From Microaerobacter geothermalis (GTDB lineage: Bacteria; Bacillota; Bacilli; DSM-22679): 64,000 bases of DNA. The stretch spans positions 1-64,000 of the forward strand of contig NZ_JAKIHL010000009.1 in the NCBI RefSeq assembly GCF_021608135.1, in the 5' to 3' direction. The translations under genes were made by a program, and so were the position numbers. The notes under the pieces are model-generated. The model was not told where the DNA came from. It saw only the letters and a program-made list of their open reading frames with translations, and made no database searches. Position 1 is the first letter of the stretch; every line of letters starts with the position of its first letter. This document shows, piece by piece, positions 43,482 to 51,812 of the stretch.

Positions 43482-45779
43482 ATGGCGATTGAACTAGATA
43501 AGGAAAAAGAAAAGTTGGGGAAAGCAACACAAAAAATTGAATTTAAAACTGGAAATGAGATGGCAGCACAAGCGGCTGCTCAAATCAATTATCATGTGAT
43601 GGGATATTTTCCAATTACTCCTTCTACGGAAATTGCAGAGTTTCTTGATGAAATGAAAGCAAGGGGTGAACATGATATTGTGTTGATCCCCGCAGACGGT
43701 GAGCATGGCTCCGCTGGGATCTGTTATGGAGCTTCAACAGGTGGGGGACGTGTGTTTAATGCCACCAGTGCCAATGGGTTTCTATATATGTTGGAGCAAC
43801 TGCCAGTCCAATCAGGGACTCGTTTTCCTATGGTTTTAAATCTGGTTACCCGTTCAGTCAGCGGTCCTTTAGATATTCGCGGAGATCATTCTGACCTTTA
43901 CTACGCACTAAACGTTGGCTGGCCCATTCTGTTGGCTAGGGATCCCCAGGCTGTTTATGATATGAATATCATTGCAACAAAACTGACTGAACATCCGGAA
44001 GTAAGACTTCCAGTCATTGTGGCTTTTGATGGATTCTTCACTTCTCACCAGAAGCGTCGGGTGGAGTATTTTGCCGACAGGGAAGTTGTGCAAAACTTCA
44101 TTGGTCCCATACCAGAAGGATTTGTTCATGCATTAGATCCAAAAAATCCGGTCACGATTGGACCCTACATGAATGATCCTGACTACATTAACAATAAATA
44201 TCAACAATCATTGGCCATGTATCGAGCAGGAGAAGTATTTCAGCAATTAATGGCGGAGTGGAAAGAAATTTCCGGTAGAGAATATCCGGTTCTTGATCTC
44301 TATCAAATGGATGATGCCGAAGTGGCGGTATTTCTCCTTAACTCTGCGGCAGAAACTGCAAAAGATGTCGTGGATAAGTTAAGAGCTAAAGGAATTAAGG
44401 CTGGGGTGATCAGTCCCAATATTATCCGTCCTTTCCCGGCGAAAGAAATTGCTGAAGCGTTAAAACATGTGAAAGCTTTAGTGATTGGGGAGCGGGCTGA
44501 CTCCTTTGGCGGCCATGGCAGCAATTTGACCCATGAGATTAAGGCCGCTTTAAAAGATGACAAGGATAATCAGACCATTTGCATCAGCAGAATCTATGGC
44601 CTTGGCGGGAAGGATTTCTATGCCGATGATGCGGAAAGCTTTTTTAATCTTGCATTAGATGCCGTTGATAAGGGATATGCTGAGAAGCCCTTTGATTACT
44701 TTGGCGTTACTCCAGGTAAAAAGGAAAATGCACCAAAGAAAATTTTAGAACCTCTAAAAACAGAACAACTAAAAACAGGCCTTATTCAAGTAACACCCGA
44801 TGAAAGTACCGGAAAACTTAACGTTAAAATTCCGCCCCTTCGTGCTTTAACGGGTAAGCCAAAGCGTATTGCTCCAGGGCATGGAGCTTGTCCAGGATGT
44901 GGGATTTTTCCAGGACTTGAGCTATTTTTCAAAGGAATTGAAGGCAATATTGTTACCCTTTTCCACACTGGATGTGCGATGGTAACCACCACAGGGTATC
45001 CATACAGCTCACATAAAGCTACTTATCTCCATAATTTATTCCAAAATGGATCAGCGACTCTTTCCGGGTTAGTGGAGATGTTTTTTGAAAGAAAAAGACG
45101 GGGTGAAATTGAGCTTCCGGATGATTTTACCTTTGTTATGATTACCGGAGACGGAGGTATGGATATTGGAATGGGTCCTGCCATCGGAACAGCATTAAGG
45201 AACCATAAGATGATCATCCTTGAATACGATAATGAAGGATATATGAATACGGGAAGCCAGCTTTCCTACTCCACACCAATTGGTCATATGACCAGCACTT
45301 CCAACATTGGTGAGAAACAGGGTGGGAAGCCCTTCCACCACAAGGATACTCCGCAAATCATGGCTGCCACCAATATTCCGTATGTCTTTACCGGCACGGA
45401 AGCCTTCCCTCAAGACCTGGTGAAAAAAGCGGCAAAGGCTCAATGGTATGCCAACAACGTAGGAATGGTATATGGGAAGATATTAATTACCTGTCCGCTG
45501 AATTGGAAGTCCAAGGAAGAAGAAGGAACGACCATCGTTGAGGCTGCAGTGAACAGCTGTTTCTTCCCTCTATACGAAGTGGAACAGGGAATCACCACCA
45601 TTACCTATGATCCAGAAGAAAAAGGGAAAAGGGTACCTGTCAGTGACTGGTTAAAAATGCTTGGGAAAACGAAACATTTGTTAAAACCGGAGTACGAACA
45701 TTATTTGAAGGCCTTTGATGAAGAAGTACAGCGCCGCTGGTTGAGATTAAAAGCAAAACATGAAAATCCGGTATTGTAA
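43482..45779 (+). CDS. 2-oxoacid:ferredoxin oxidoreductase, fused alpha-beta subunit
   Basis: 765 aa from ATG 43482 (GGGAGGG upstream). The N-terminal alpha region (about 20-400) has GNEMAAQAAAQINYHVMGYFPITPSTEIAEFL, GEHGSAGICYGAS and the C-terminal transketolase-like GVISPNIIRPFPAKEIAEAL. The beta region (about 440-765) binds thiamine diphosphate and a cluster: GHGACPGCG (Cys470, Cys473), HTGCAMV, GDG at 556-558 and DNEGYMNTGSQLS, plus a later CPLNW. Alpha and beta are usually separate polypeptides or fused with gamma and delta in one PFOR chain; the alpha-beta plus gamma-delta split seen here is unusual. Confidence 0.88.
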   Translation: MAIELDKEKEKLGKATQKIEFKTGNEMAAQAAAQINYHVMGYFPITPSTEIAEFLDEMKARGEHDIVLIPADGEHGSAGICYGASTGGGRVFNATSANGFLYMLEQLPVQSGTRFPMVLNLVTRSVSGPLDIRGDHSDLYYALNVGWPILLARDPQAVYDMNIIATKLTEHPEVRLPVIVAFDGFFTSHQKRRVEYFADREVVQNFIGPIPEGFVHALDPKNPVTIGPYMNDPDYINNKYQQSLAMYRAGEVFQQLMAEWKEISGREYPVLDLYQMDDAEVAVFLLNSAAETAKDVVDKLRAKGIKAGVISPNIIRPFPAKEIAEALKHVKALVIGERADSFGGHGSNLTHEIKAALKDDKDNQTICISRIYGLGGKDFYADDAESFFNLALDAVDKGYAEKPFDYFGVTPGKKENAPKKILEPLKTEQLKTGLIQVTPDESTGKLNVKIPPLRALTGKPKRIAPGHGACPGCGIFPGLELFFKGIEGNIVTLFHTGCAMVTTTGYPYSSHKATYLHNLFQNGSATLSGLVEMFFERKRRGEIELPDDFTFVMITGDGGMDIGMGPAIGTALRNHKMIILEYDNEGYMNTGSQLSYSTPIGHMTSTSNIGEKQGGKPFHHKDTPQIMAATNIPYVFTGTEAFPQDLVKKAAKAQWYANNVGMVYGKILITCPLNWKSKEEEGTTIVEAAVNSCFFPLYEVEQGITTITYDPEEKGKRVPVSDWLKMLGKTKHLLKPEYEHYLKAFDEEVQRRWLRLKAKHENPVL

Positions 45780-45807
45780 GGGATTGCTACTTTTGAAAGG
45801 AATCTCA

Positions 45808-45837
45808 AAAGGAACCGTCAATGGGCGGTTCCTTTTT
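45808..45837 (+). terminator. Terminator after the oxidoreductase genes
   Basis: AAAGGAACCG / CGGTTCCTTT stem followed by TT-rich sequence. Confidence 0.85.
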
Positions 45838-45847
45838 CATGTATAGT

Positions 45848-45913
45848 TTATAGACGGCACTGAAGATTCACACGGAGACCTCGAAAATACCCGGGTATTT
45901 CAGCGATAGATTC
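45848..45913 (-). repeat. Dispersed repeat copy G (end fragment)
   Basis: TATAGACGGCACTGAAGATTCACACG matches the inverted right end of the full copies (TATAGA, GGAACTAAA, ATTCACACG in short parts). It then runs into CTCGAAAATACCCGGGTATTTC, a palindrome resembling the element centre (GAAATACCCAGAT). It ends about 10 bases before the -35 box of the tRNA promoter. Confidence 0.6.
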
Positions 45914-45923
45914 CTGTCGTGTC

Positions 45924-45954
45924 TTGACTTGTTCCCCGTGAATGTGTATATAAT
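45924..45954 (+). promoter_or_regulatory. SigA promoter of tRNA-Gly
   Basis: TTGACT (45924-45929) and TATATAAT (45947-45954), spacer 17 to 19 bases depending on register; transcription would start about 10 to 15 bases before the tRNA. Confidence 0.65.
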
Positions 45955-45975
45955 TAAATCATCATATAAAGAATT

Positions 45976-46049
45976 GCGGATGTAGTTCAATGGTAGAACA
46001 TCGGCTTCCCAAGCCGACAACGCGGGTTCGATTCCCGTCATCCGCTCCA
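45976..46049 (+). tRNA. tRNA-Gly (anticodon CCC)
   Basis: Complete cloverleaf: acceptor GCGGATG / CATCCGC, D arm GTTC-AATGGTA-GAAC, anticodon arm TCGGC-TTCCCAA-GCCGA with anticodon CCC, T arm GCGGG-TTCGATT-CCCGT, discriminator T and encoded CCA. It reads GGG codons. It is a single gene with its own promoter and terminator. Confidence 0.95.
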
Positions 46050-46064
46050 ACCCTGCTAAATCGT

Positions 46065-46092
46065 AAAGCCTTTATATACAAGGCTTTTTATA
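46065..46092 (+). terminator. Terminator after tRNA-Gly
   Basis: AAAGCCTT / AAGGCTTT stem with a 7-base loop, followed by TTATATTT. Confidence 0.8.
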
Positions 46093-46139
46093 TTTATACT
46101 GAATATTGACACAAATTAAAGGGAAGGGCGTTTAGGCAC

Positions 46140-46814
46140 ATGTTTAAGGTCCAAAAAATTATAGATTTATCCATGCCGTTAACCAATAACACACCTGTTT
46201 ATCCTGGTGATCCCCAACCTAAAATAAGCATTGCCACTACGATTGAGAAAGAGGGATATAACCTTCATTATGTCCATATTGGATCGCAGACAGGATCCCA
46301 TGTTGATGCACCGTACCACTTTTGTAACCATGGACAGCGTATTGATGAGTCTGATTTGAGATTGTTTATCGGGACAGGAGTGGTAATCCCTGTTACTGGA
46401 AAAGGAGAACAGGAAGAGATTACCCTGCAGGATGTCGAGCCTTACCTTGATCAACTGGCTCCGGAGAAAATTGTATTATTCCATACAGGTTGGTCCCGGT
46501 ATGCCGGGGAGGAAAAATACTTTCGTCACCCATATGTGAATGTGGAAGTGATAGATAAAATGATTCGCCGGGGAATTCGTACGTTTTTTATTGATGCCAT
46601 CAATATAGATCTTACCGGAGGCACGTCATTTCCGGTACATGACGCAATTGCCGCAGTAAATGGAATTATTGCTGAGAATGTAACCAATATTGAATCGATT
46701 GATTTCCCAAATCCGTTAATTTGCGCATTCCCATTAAAAATTGTCGGTGTCGATGGATCTCCGGTTCGTGCAGTTGCCATTCAGATGGATGCGGATTGGG
46801 AATCGCAAAAATAA
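46140..46814 (+). CDS. Cyclase family protein (kynurenine formamidase-like)
   Basis: Metal-dependent hydrolase of the cyclase/KynB family. The signature is GSQTGSHVDAPYHF (about residues 51-64) with the metal His/Asp residues; DLSMPLTNNTPVYPGDP at the start and GTSFPVHDAIAAVNGIIAENVTNI near the end are also typical. 224 aa. There are no other tryptophan-degradation genes nearby, so formamidase activity is only one option; family members also act as isatin hydrolases. GGGAAGGG lies upstream of the ATG. Confidence 0.82.
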   Translation: MFKVQKIIDLSMPLTNNTPVYPGDPQPKISIATTIEKEGYNLHYVHIGSQTGSHVDAPYHFCNHGQRIDESDLRLFIGTGVVIPVTGKGEQEEITLQDVEPYLDQLAPEKIVLFHTGWSRYAGEEKYFRHPYVNVEVIDKMIRRGIRTFFIDAINIDLTGGTSFPVHDAIAAVNGIIAENVTNIESIDFPNPLICAFPLKIVGVDGSPVRAVAIQMDADWESQK

Positions 46815-46972
46815 ATGATGAAGATGGATGTGCCCATGGCTTGGAAACCTATGTATTATAGCCGTATAGTTGGTCATGATAAAACGCGAATTCGAATATT
46901 ATCCTTTTCAACTAAGAGGTTATTTGTTACGATAAGATTGTATAATGGCCATAGCTAATAATTTCTATGTAT

Positions 46973-47013
46973 CGAGTGTCGTAAACCCACCACTCGTTAA
47001 AAAATACTAGGGA
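46973..47013 (+). ncRNA. preQ1-I riboswitch
   Basis: CGAGTG / CACTCG stem enclosing TCGTAAACCCAC, then the A-rich tail TTAAAAAATACTAGGG whose end pairs with the CCC of the loop to form the H-type pseudoknot. This is the preQ1-I pattern. It lies 140 bases before queD. A hairpin AAATATCCACTCC / GGAGTGGATATTT (47074-47104) downstream may be the expression platform, though it lacks a good T run. A TATAAT at 46941-46946 is the likely -10. Confidence 0.8.
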
Positions 47014-47153
47014 GAAGATGTCATGGTTGGGAATTGACTGTTCCCATATCAACATTTATGGTGAAATGTTACCTAAATATCCACTCCCTTTGGAGTGGAT
47101 ATTTCAGCTTGTAGACAAAGTTTCTCCCTTTCAAATTCAAAAGGAGGATAAAA

Positions 47154-47600
47154 ATGATCAACCATCGAAATCAACCTGAAAAATTAAGGTATCATCAACA
47201 CAGGGTAGCGGTGTCAAAATCTTTTACCTTTGATTCAGCCCATTTTTTGCATCAGTATGAGGGGAAATGTAAATATCTTCACGGACATACCTACCGTCTG
47301 GATATTACTTTAAGCGGTTTTCTCAATGAGATTGGGATCGTGGTGGACTTTAGTGAAATAAAGGAAATTTATGAACAAGAAATCAAACAGAAGCTGGATC
47401 ACCAATTTCTAAATGAGGTTCTTCCACAAATGAACACGACAGCGGAAAATATGATTGTATGGATATGGGAAGTGTTGGATAAAGCATTGGCTACCCGAGG
47501 ATTAAAAGAAAACGGACTAAGAATTGAAGAATTGGTTTTATATGAAACGCCAACCAGTTATGCCAAACTCCTGCGCTCCTGGATGGAGGATGAATCATAA
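47154..47600 (+). CDS. queD: 6-carboxytetrahydropterin synthase QueD
   Basis: Second step of queuosine precursor synthesis, from dihydroneopterin triphosphate. Zinc His residues are in SFTFDSAHFLHQYEGKCKYLHGHTYRL; the catalytic Cys is in EGKCKYLHGH. 148 aa. The ATG follows AAAGGAGG. First gene of queD-queE-queC behind the preQ1 riboswitch; its stop overlaps the queE start. Confidence 0.93.
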   Translation: MINHRNQPEKLRYHQHRVAVSKSFTFDSAHFLHQYEGKCKYLHGHTYRLDITLSGFLNEIGIVVDFSEIKEIYEQEIKQKLDHQFLNEVLPQMNTTAENMIVWIWEVLDKALATRGLKENGLRIEELVLYETPTSYAKLLRSWMEDES

Positions 47601-48307
47601 TGGAAATGACACTTCCGATGGTTGAGATATTTGAAACGGTGGAGGGGGAAGGATTAAAAGCTGGTTATCCGACCACATTTATCCGCCTCTTTCACTGCAA
47701 TTTGCGCTGTAAATGGTGTGATACCCCTTACAGCTACTCACCGGCTCTACCTGAATTTTACGCAACAACCAGGGAGATTGTGGAGCAAGTGACAAATCTG
47801 GGGAATCCATATATCTGTTTAACTGGCGGGGAGCCTCTTATCCATGGAGGGAAGTCAATGGACCTCATCCATGCCCTTTCCGAACTGGACATTGTAAAGG
47901 ACGTTCATATTGAAACCAATGGAGCCATTGATCTGCGGCCATTTACACAGCAAAGAAAAGAAATAACAACGGTAGGTAGCAAGGTTCGTTTTATTATGGA
48001 TTATAAGCTGTCTGGCAGTGGTGAAAAGGGAAAGATGATCACCAACAATTTCTCACTGTTGCAGGATCACGATGAAATAAAATTTGTTGTGGCCAACAGA
48101 GAGGATTTTCAGGAGGCCCTTGACATCATAGAAAACCATTATCAACAAGGCCAGATTTTATTCAGTCCGGTTTTTTCTATGGTATCTCCCCGAGATTTGG
48201 TGGAATGGATATTGAAGGAGAAGGCAGGGCGGCATTATTTGAAGGATGCGAAATTAAATCTCCAGATTCATAAATGGATATGGGATCCGGATATGCGAGG
48301 TGTTTAG
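47600..48307 (+). CDS. queE: 7-carboxy-7-deazaguanine synthase QueE
   Basis: Radical SAM enzyme that contracts the pterin ring to 7-carboxy-7-deazaguanine. The cluster motif is CNLRCKWCDTPYSY (CxxxCxxC); FETVEGEGLKAGYPTTFIRL and CLTGGEPL are further marks. 235 aa. ATG 47600 overlaps the last base of the queD stop codon (TAATGG). Confidence 0.93.
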   Translation: MEMTLPMVEIFETVEGEGLKAGYPTTFIRLFHCNLRCKWCDTPYSYSPALPEFYATTREIVEQVTNLGNPYICLTGGEPLIHGGKSMDLIHALSELDIVKDVHIETNGAIDLRPFTQQRKEITTVGSKVRFIMDYKLSGSGEKGKMITNNFSLLQDHDEIKFVVANREDFQEALDIIENHYQQGQILFSPVFSMVSPRDLVEWILKEKAGRHYLKDAKLNLQIHKWIWDPDMRGV

Positions 48308-48308
48308 G

Positions 48309-49022
48309 ATGGAAAAAGAAAAAGCGGTGGTGGTTTTAAGTGGAGGTTTGGACAGTACCACTTGTATGGGGATTGCCAAACAGGAAGGATATGAATTGTA
48401 TCCCATTACTTTTGACTATGGGCAACGGCATCGGAGAGAGGTTGAGCAGGCTAAACAGATCGCCCAATTTTACAATGTAAAGAAGCATCTTATCGTTCCC
48501 CTGGATTTTTTAAAGCAAATTGGGGGGAGCGCCCTAACGGATGACAACATACAAGTGAGGCAGGATGGGGTGGAGGAAGATATTCCTGACACTTATGTGC
48601 CGGCAAGGAATTTGACTTTTCTTTCTCTGGCAACGGCATATGCTGAAGTTATGGGAGCAAGGGTCATCTATATTGGGGTAAGCCATGTAGATTACAGCGG
48701 GTATCCGGACTGCAGGCCGGAGTTTATCCGTTCAATGGAAGAAACAGTGAATTTAGCAACAAAAACCGGTGTTTCTAACGAAAGAATAATGATCAAGGCT
48801 CCCCTGATTCAACTGTCAAAGGGGGAAACGATCAAATGGGGGTTATCACTGGGAGTTCCCTATCATCTCACTACTTCCTGTTATCTGGGAGATGAGTTGG
48901 CATGCGGTCTCTGTGACAGCTGCCGTCTGCGCATTCAGGGGTTTAAGTGGAACAAAGCGACTGATCCTGTTCCTTATGGGATTGAAGTAGATTGGGATTT
49001 AAGTGATAAAAAAGAGAAGTGA
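48309..49022 (+). CDS. queC: 7-cyano-7-deazaguanine synthase QueC
   Basis: ATP-dependent enzyme that makes preQ0 from the carboxylate and ammonia. PP-loop VVLSGGLDSTT near the N-terminus, YVPARNLTFLSLATAYAE in the middle and the zinc site CYLGDELACGLCDSC at the end. 237 aa. I chose ATG 48309, 6 bases after GAGGTG. The reductase queF, often the fourth member of this operon, is not here. Confidence 0.93.
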   Translation: MEKEKAVVVLSGGLDSTTCMGIAKQEGYELYPITFDYGQRHRREVEQAKQIAQFYNVKKHLIVPLDFLKQIGGSALTDDNIQVRQDGVEEDIPDTYVPARNLTFLSLATAYAEVMGARVIYIGVSHVDYSGYPDCRPEFIRSMEETVNLATKTGVSNERIMIKAPLIQLSKGETIKWGLSLGVPYHLTTSCYLGDELACGLCDSCRLRIQGFKWNKATDPVPYGIEVDWDLSDKKEK

Positions 49023-49025
49023 GAA

Positions 49026-49060
49026 AAAAAGGGAACTCCTTTATTGGAGATTCCCTTTTA
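49026..49060 (+). terminator. Terminator after queC
   Basis: AAAGGGAACTCC / GGAGATTCCCTTT stem with a 6-base loop and TTATCTTTT following. Confidence 0.75.
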
Positions 49061-49223
49061 TCTTTTCTACTCAATATCCATTAGTGACTCATATAGATCT
49101 ATCGCTTTTTGGTTATATAAGTGGGAAGATCAGAGGATTATTACTATACAACCTCTATAATTTATTTCGGTGATCGAAAAAAATCTACCATTTTTCAAAA
49201 ATGTGCGTGCTGAAGAACCCTAA

Positions 49224-49664
49224 TCCAGGGCATCACTTGCATTATTTGGATCTACCAGTGGTGAGTCTTCATATAAAAATTTCAGTGTTTTTGGGAAACA
49301 AATAGCATCTAACAGTTTAGTACAAGAATCTATTGGAAAAGTTAACGGGGAGCCTATCGATGCTAATGAAGTTAATAATTACCAATTTTTCTTAGAAACA
49401 ATTCAAGGGGAACCTAACGCTCGACAAAAAGCAATAAATAAGGTCGTAGAGGATACATTATTATTTCAAGAAGCTAAAAAACGTAATTTAGCAATATCTG
49501 TTGAAACAGCGAAAGCCTTCGCTAAAGAACAGAGAGACATACTTGACAATAACAAGTCAGAAAATGCTCAAGAAGTTAAGGAAATGATCCAATATCTAAT
49601 CGAGGGTCTTGGAATTTCCGAAGAGGAATATTGGAATGTGCAGCATTATTCTCAAGTACCCTAA
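49224..49664 (+). pseudogene. Decayed SurA_N/PrsA-type chaperone gene
   Basis: An open frame of 146 codons without a start codon or ribosome binding site. It encodes GKVNGEPIDANEVNNYQFFLETIQGEP, ARQKAINKVVEDTLLFQEAKKRNL and AKAFAKEQRDIL, which is the SurA N-terminal domain pattern of secreted PrsA-like foldases and related proteins. The signal peptide is missing (an in-frame TAA precedes TCCAGGGCATC), and the protein stops after EEEYWN where homologues continue. Both ends are therefore lost. 5' decay plus a downstream junction is the simplest reading. Confidence 0.65.
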
Positions 49665-50163
49665 ATTGAATAAAAGAATACTTTCATCCCCCCATTCATA
49701 TATATTTTTGATGTCCTTTAACGCTGTTCTATTTGTGGGGGGATCGAATGTGTTTTCTTTTTTTCTTAATATGTTCGCATTATTGCTGATTGTGATGTCT
49801 TCTGGACTGTACAATTCAATTAATTTCCCTGCACTCTCCATGGATACGGCCGGTGAGTGGCTATCCGCCCTTATATTTACTCCATGGGGATTTTTTGCTA
49901 CATTCCTGATTCAATATATTACTCTTATTATCTTATGGGGAAACATAAAAAAGGCTTTTGGGAATGACAGAAGCATGGGGATCGTACTTCAGTCCATACT
50001 TTCAGGAATTCTCTTGGCTTACAGTTTTTTTAAAATTCCCATGATTAGTTTGATTACCTTTGCGATCTATTCCATATACCTTTTTGTTCATAACTTTATG
50101 CGTTGGAGAAGCTGGCGAAAGCTGAGAAAAGAATTTACCCGGGTTTCAGTAGGGAGCGAATAA
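49609..50163 (+). CDS. Hypothetical multi-span membrane protein, start uncertain
   Basis: I do not recognise the family. Four hydrophobic segments are visible (FSFFLNMFALLLIVMS, TPWGFFATFLIQYITLIILWG, SIGIVLQSILSGILLAYSFF-like and LITFAIYSIYLFVHNF), ending in a basic tail (RWRSWRKLRKEF). The first part of the frame overlaps the pseudogene in another frame and has no ribosome binding site, so the real N-terminus may be lost. It looks like the 3' part of a membrane protein gene joined to the decayed SurA_N gene. Confidence 0.4.
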   Translation: MEFPKRNIGMCSIILKYPKLNKRILSSPHSYIFLMSFNAVLFVGGSNVFSFFLNMFALLLIVMSSGLYNSINFPALSMDTAGEWLSALIFTPWGFFATFLIQYITLIILWGNIKKAFGNDRSMGIVLQSILSGILLAYSFFKIPMISLITFAIYSIYLFVHNFMRWRSWRKLRKEFTRVSVGSE

Positions 50164-50166
50164 TTG

Positions 50167-50340
50167 TCAATCCATCGGTTGACCATTCAGGGTAGGGGGA
50201 GATTCCTCTTCAAAATCCAGTGCAGAATCAATCAGACCGTTATCTTCTGTTACTTGTCCCCCTCCTAAACCTTCATTAATCATTCGGTCAACATCTACAA
50301 AAAATTGATTCCTTCCTTCAACTTTTGGATCTGGTCCCAT
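50167..50340 (-). CDS. Small acidic protein (57 aa), unknown
   Basis: AAGGAGG lies 9 bases before the ATG at 50340, so translation is very likely. The product is acidic and hydrophilic: it starts MGPDPKVEGRNQFFVDVDRMINEGLGG (shown in parts: FFVDVDRMINEGLGGG is the most distinctive segment) and ends with an acidic Pro-rich tail. I cannot name a family. It lies 70 bases downstream of the lipoprotein deacetylase gene on the same strand, so they may be cotranscribed. Confidence 0.6.
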   Translation of the reverse strand: MGPDPKVEGRNQFFVDVDRMINEGLGGGQVTEDNGLIDSALDFEEESPPTLNGQPMD

Positions 50341-50409
50341 AACAAAATGCCTCCTTGTGCCAATGTTATTGAATCAAGTTTCCCTTATTATTGGCAGGAG
50401 GCATGTCTA

Positions 50410-51285
50410 TTATTCCGGTCTAACCTCAGTGGGAACCACGAAGCGGTAACCCTGCTCAGACAAGCTCTTAAGGATATCGTCCAAGGCTTGGGCGGTGATG
50501 GTTTTATCATGAAACAGGATATTTCCCCCATTGTGCATGGTGCTTAACACCTGTTTCGTGATTTCATCCGGAGCGGGAGCAGGTGTGTTCCAATCTAAAG
50601 AACCCACGGACCAGTTCATGGTCTGCATCCCCTCCTCTTTGATAACCTGCAAGGATATATCGGAGTTTTGGCCAAATGGAGGTCTGAAATATTTTGGACG
50701 CTCCCCGGTAACCTCTTCTATCAAATCGCTGACAGAAACGATTTCTTTACGCACCTGTTCAGGAGTCATTTTTCGCAGAAAATCATGCTCCCAGGTATGG
50801 TTTCCAAGCACATGTCCTCTATTGGCAATCTCTTCTAATAATGGCTTATTTCTTACCGCATAGATTCCATTGATAAACCAAATGGCTTTTGCATCATATT
50901 TGTCCAGTATATTTAAAATGTCCAATGTGGCATCTCCATATGGAGCATCATCGAAAGTTAACAAGACAATTTTCTTGTTGTTATTTTTGTCTACAGGATA
51001 GATGCGAAAATTATTGGGATTCACATAATATCTTTCATCTGCAGAGAGCTCATCTTCGGGGGGGTTGTCTTCAGAGGATTCTTCCGATTTTTCAGAGTCT
51101 GGGGTTTGCTTCTCTGTCACAGGATCAGGCTCTGCTATTGGTTTTGAGACGCCATCATTTTCTTTGGTGTTGTTTACTTTTGATGATTCAGGTGCAGCTG
51201 TTTCCCTTGTTTGATCTCCGCAACCGGAGATCATGAGAACGATGATTAAGATTGAGGTAAGAATCATTAAGAATTTTTTTGTCAT
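50410..51285 (-). CDS. Lipoprotein polysaccharide deacetylase (NodB domain)
   Basis: Exported lipoprotein: signal sequence with lipobox LMISGCGD (Cys at about residue 22 from ATG 51285). A linker rich in Glu, Pro and Ser follows (about 25-80). The NodB domain (about 95-290) has the catalytic TFDDAPYGD, zinc site HTWEHDF, RPPFGQNSD and LFHDK. It should remove acetyl groups from peptidoglycan or another surface glycan. The start at 51285 has AAAGGGTG upstream; an ATG 12 codons earlier lacks a site. Confidence 0.82.
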   Translation of the reverse strand: MTKKFLMILTSILIIVLMISGCGDQTRETAAPESSKVNNTKENDGVSKPIAEPDPVTEKQTPDSEKSEESSEDNPPEDELSADERYYVNPNNFRIYPVDKNNNKKIVLLTFDDAPYGDATLDILNILDKYDAKAIWFINGIYAVRNKPLLEEIANRGHVLGNHTWEHDFLRKMTPEQVRKEIVSVSDLIEEVTGERPKYFRPPFGQNSDISLQVIKEEGMQTMNWSVGSLDWNTPAPAPDEITKQVLSTMHNGGNILFHDKTITAQALDDILKSLSEQGYRFVVPTEVRPE

Positions 51286-51332
51286 TTGCTTTGGGCACCC
51301 TTTCTTTAGCAGTTCCTGCATACGATTTAATC

Positions 51333-51548
51333 TATATAGACGGAATTAAAGAATTCACTAAGGACTGCCTTCGAGTTCGTACTAAGCGGAAAGTCTAAAG
51401 AACGGAAATTGGCCCTCAAACTGACTCCACCCTTGAAATACCCAGATGTTTTTGAGGGCTCCATTCTTTAGACTTGAAGCGGGCCTGAATCACTTCTGTG
51501 ACGAACTCGACAAGCGGACGTATGAATCTTTACTTCCACATCTAAATA
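51333..51548 (+). repeat. Dispersed repeat copy C
   Basis: About 216 bases. Ends TATATAGACGGAATTAAAG and, inverted, TTTAGATGTGGAAGTAAAG. The inner sequence (ATTCACTAAGGACTGCC, GAGTTCGTACTAAGCGG, CCCTCAAACTGACTCC, CAGATGTTTTTGAGGGC, GACGAACTCGACAAGCGGACG) matches copy B step by step but lacks the hairpin module. Left and right halves mirror each other imperfectly around a centre near 51435. Located between the deacetylase gene and mecA. Confidence 0.8.
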
Positions 51549-51683
51549 ATTAAAACTTCTTGGTTTATAGATAAATTCCTGCTGACATGGTAAAAGAAAT
51601 TGATCGGTAAATTATTCCTAAACTTTTCATCTTAAATAAGCTGGGAAAAGCACATCAAACCCTGAATAACAAATATTATTGGG

Positions 51684-51713
51684 TTATGATTATGGTTTTT
51701 CATGTGATATAAT
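51684..51713 (+). promoter_or_regulatory. Probable promoter of the mecA-like gene
   Basis: Extended -10 TGATATAAT (51705-51713) with a weak -35 about 18 bases upstream (TTATGA). The -10 lies in a small palindrome (GTGATATAATATCAC), which might be an operator. Confidence 0.45.
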
Positions 51714-51812
51714 ATCACTATAGATACCTGAGTAATCTGTTAAATAAGAAGAACCAAATCTAGCAGAACAACATAATCTGTAGTACCATTGGATGGCAAG
51801 GGAGGGGTCATC

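Noticed and set aside
45976-46049. tRNA-Gly as an integration site
   Set aside because: No repeat of the tRNA 3' end and no integrase or foreign genes nearby.
45868-46050. 60-codon minus-strand frame over the tRNA
   Set aside because: It covers a tRNA-Gly gene and its promoter; this is a well-known false protein (MERMTGIEPA type) made from tRNA sequence.
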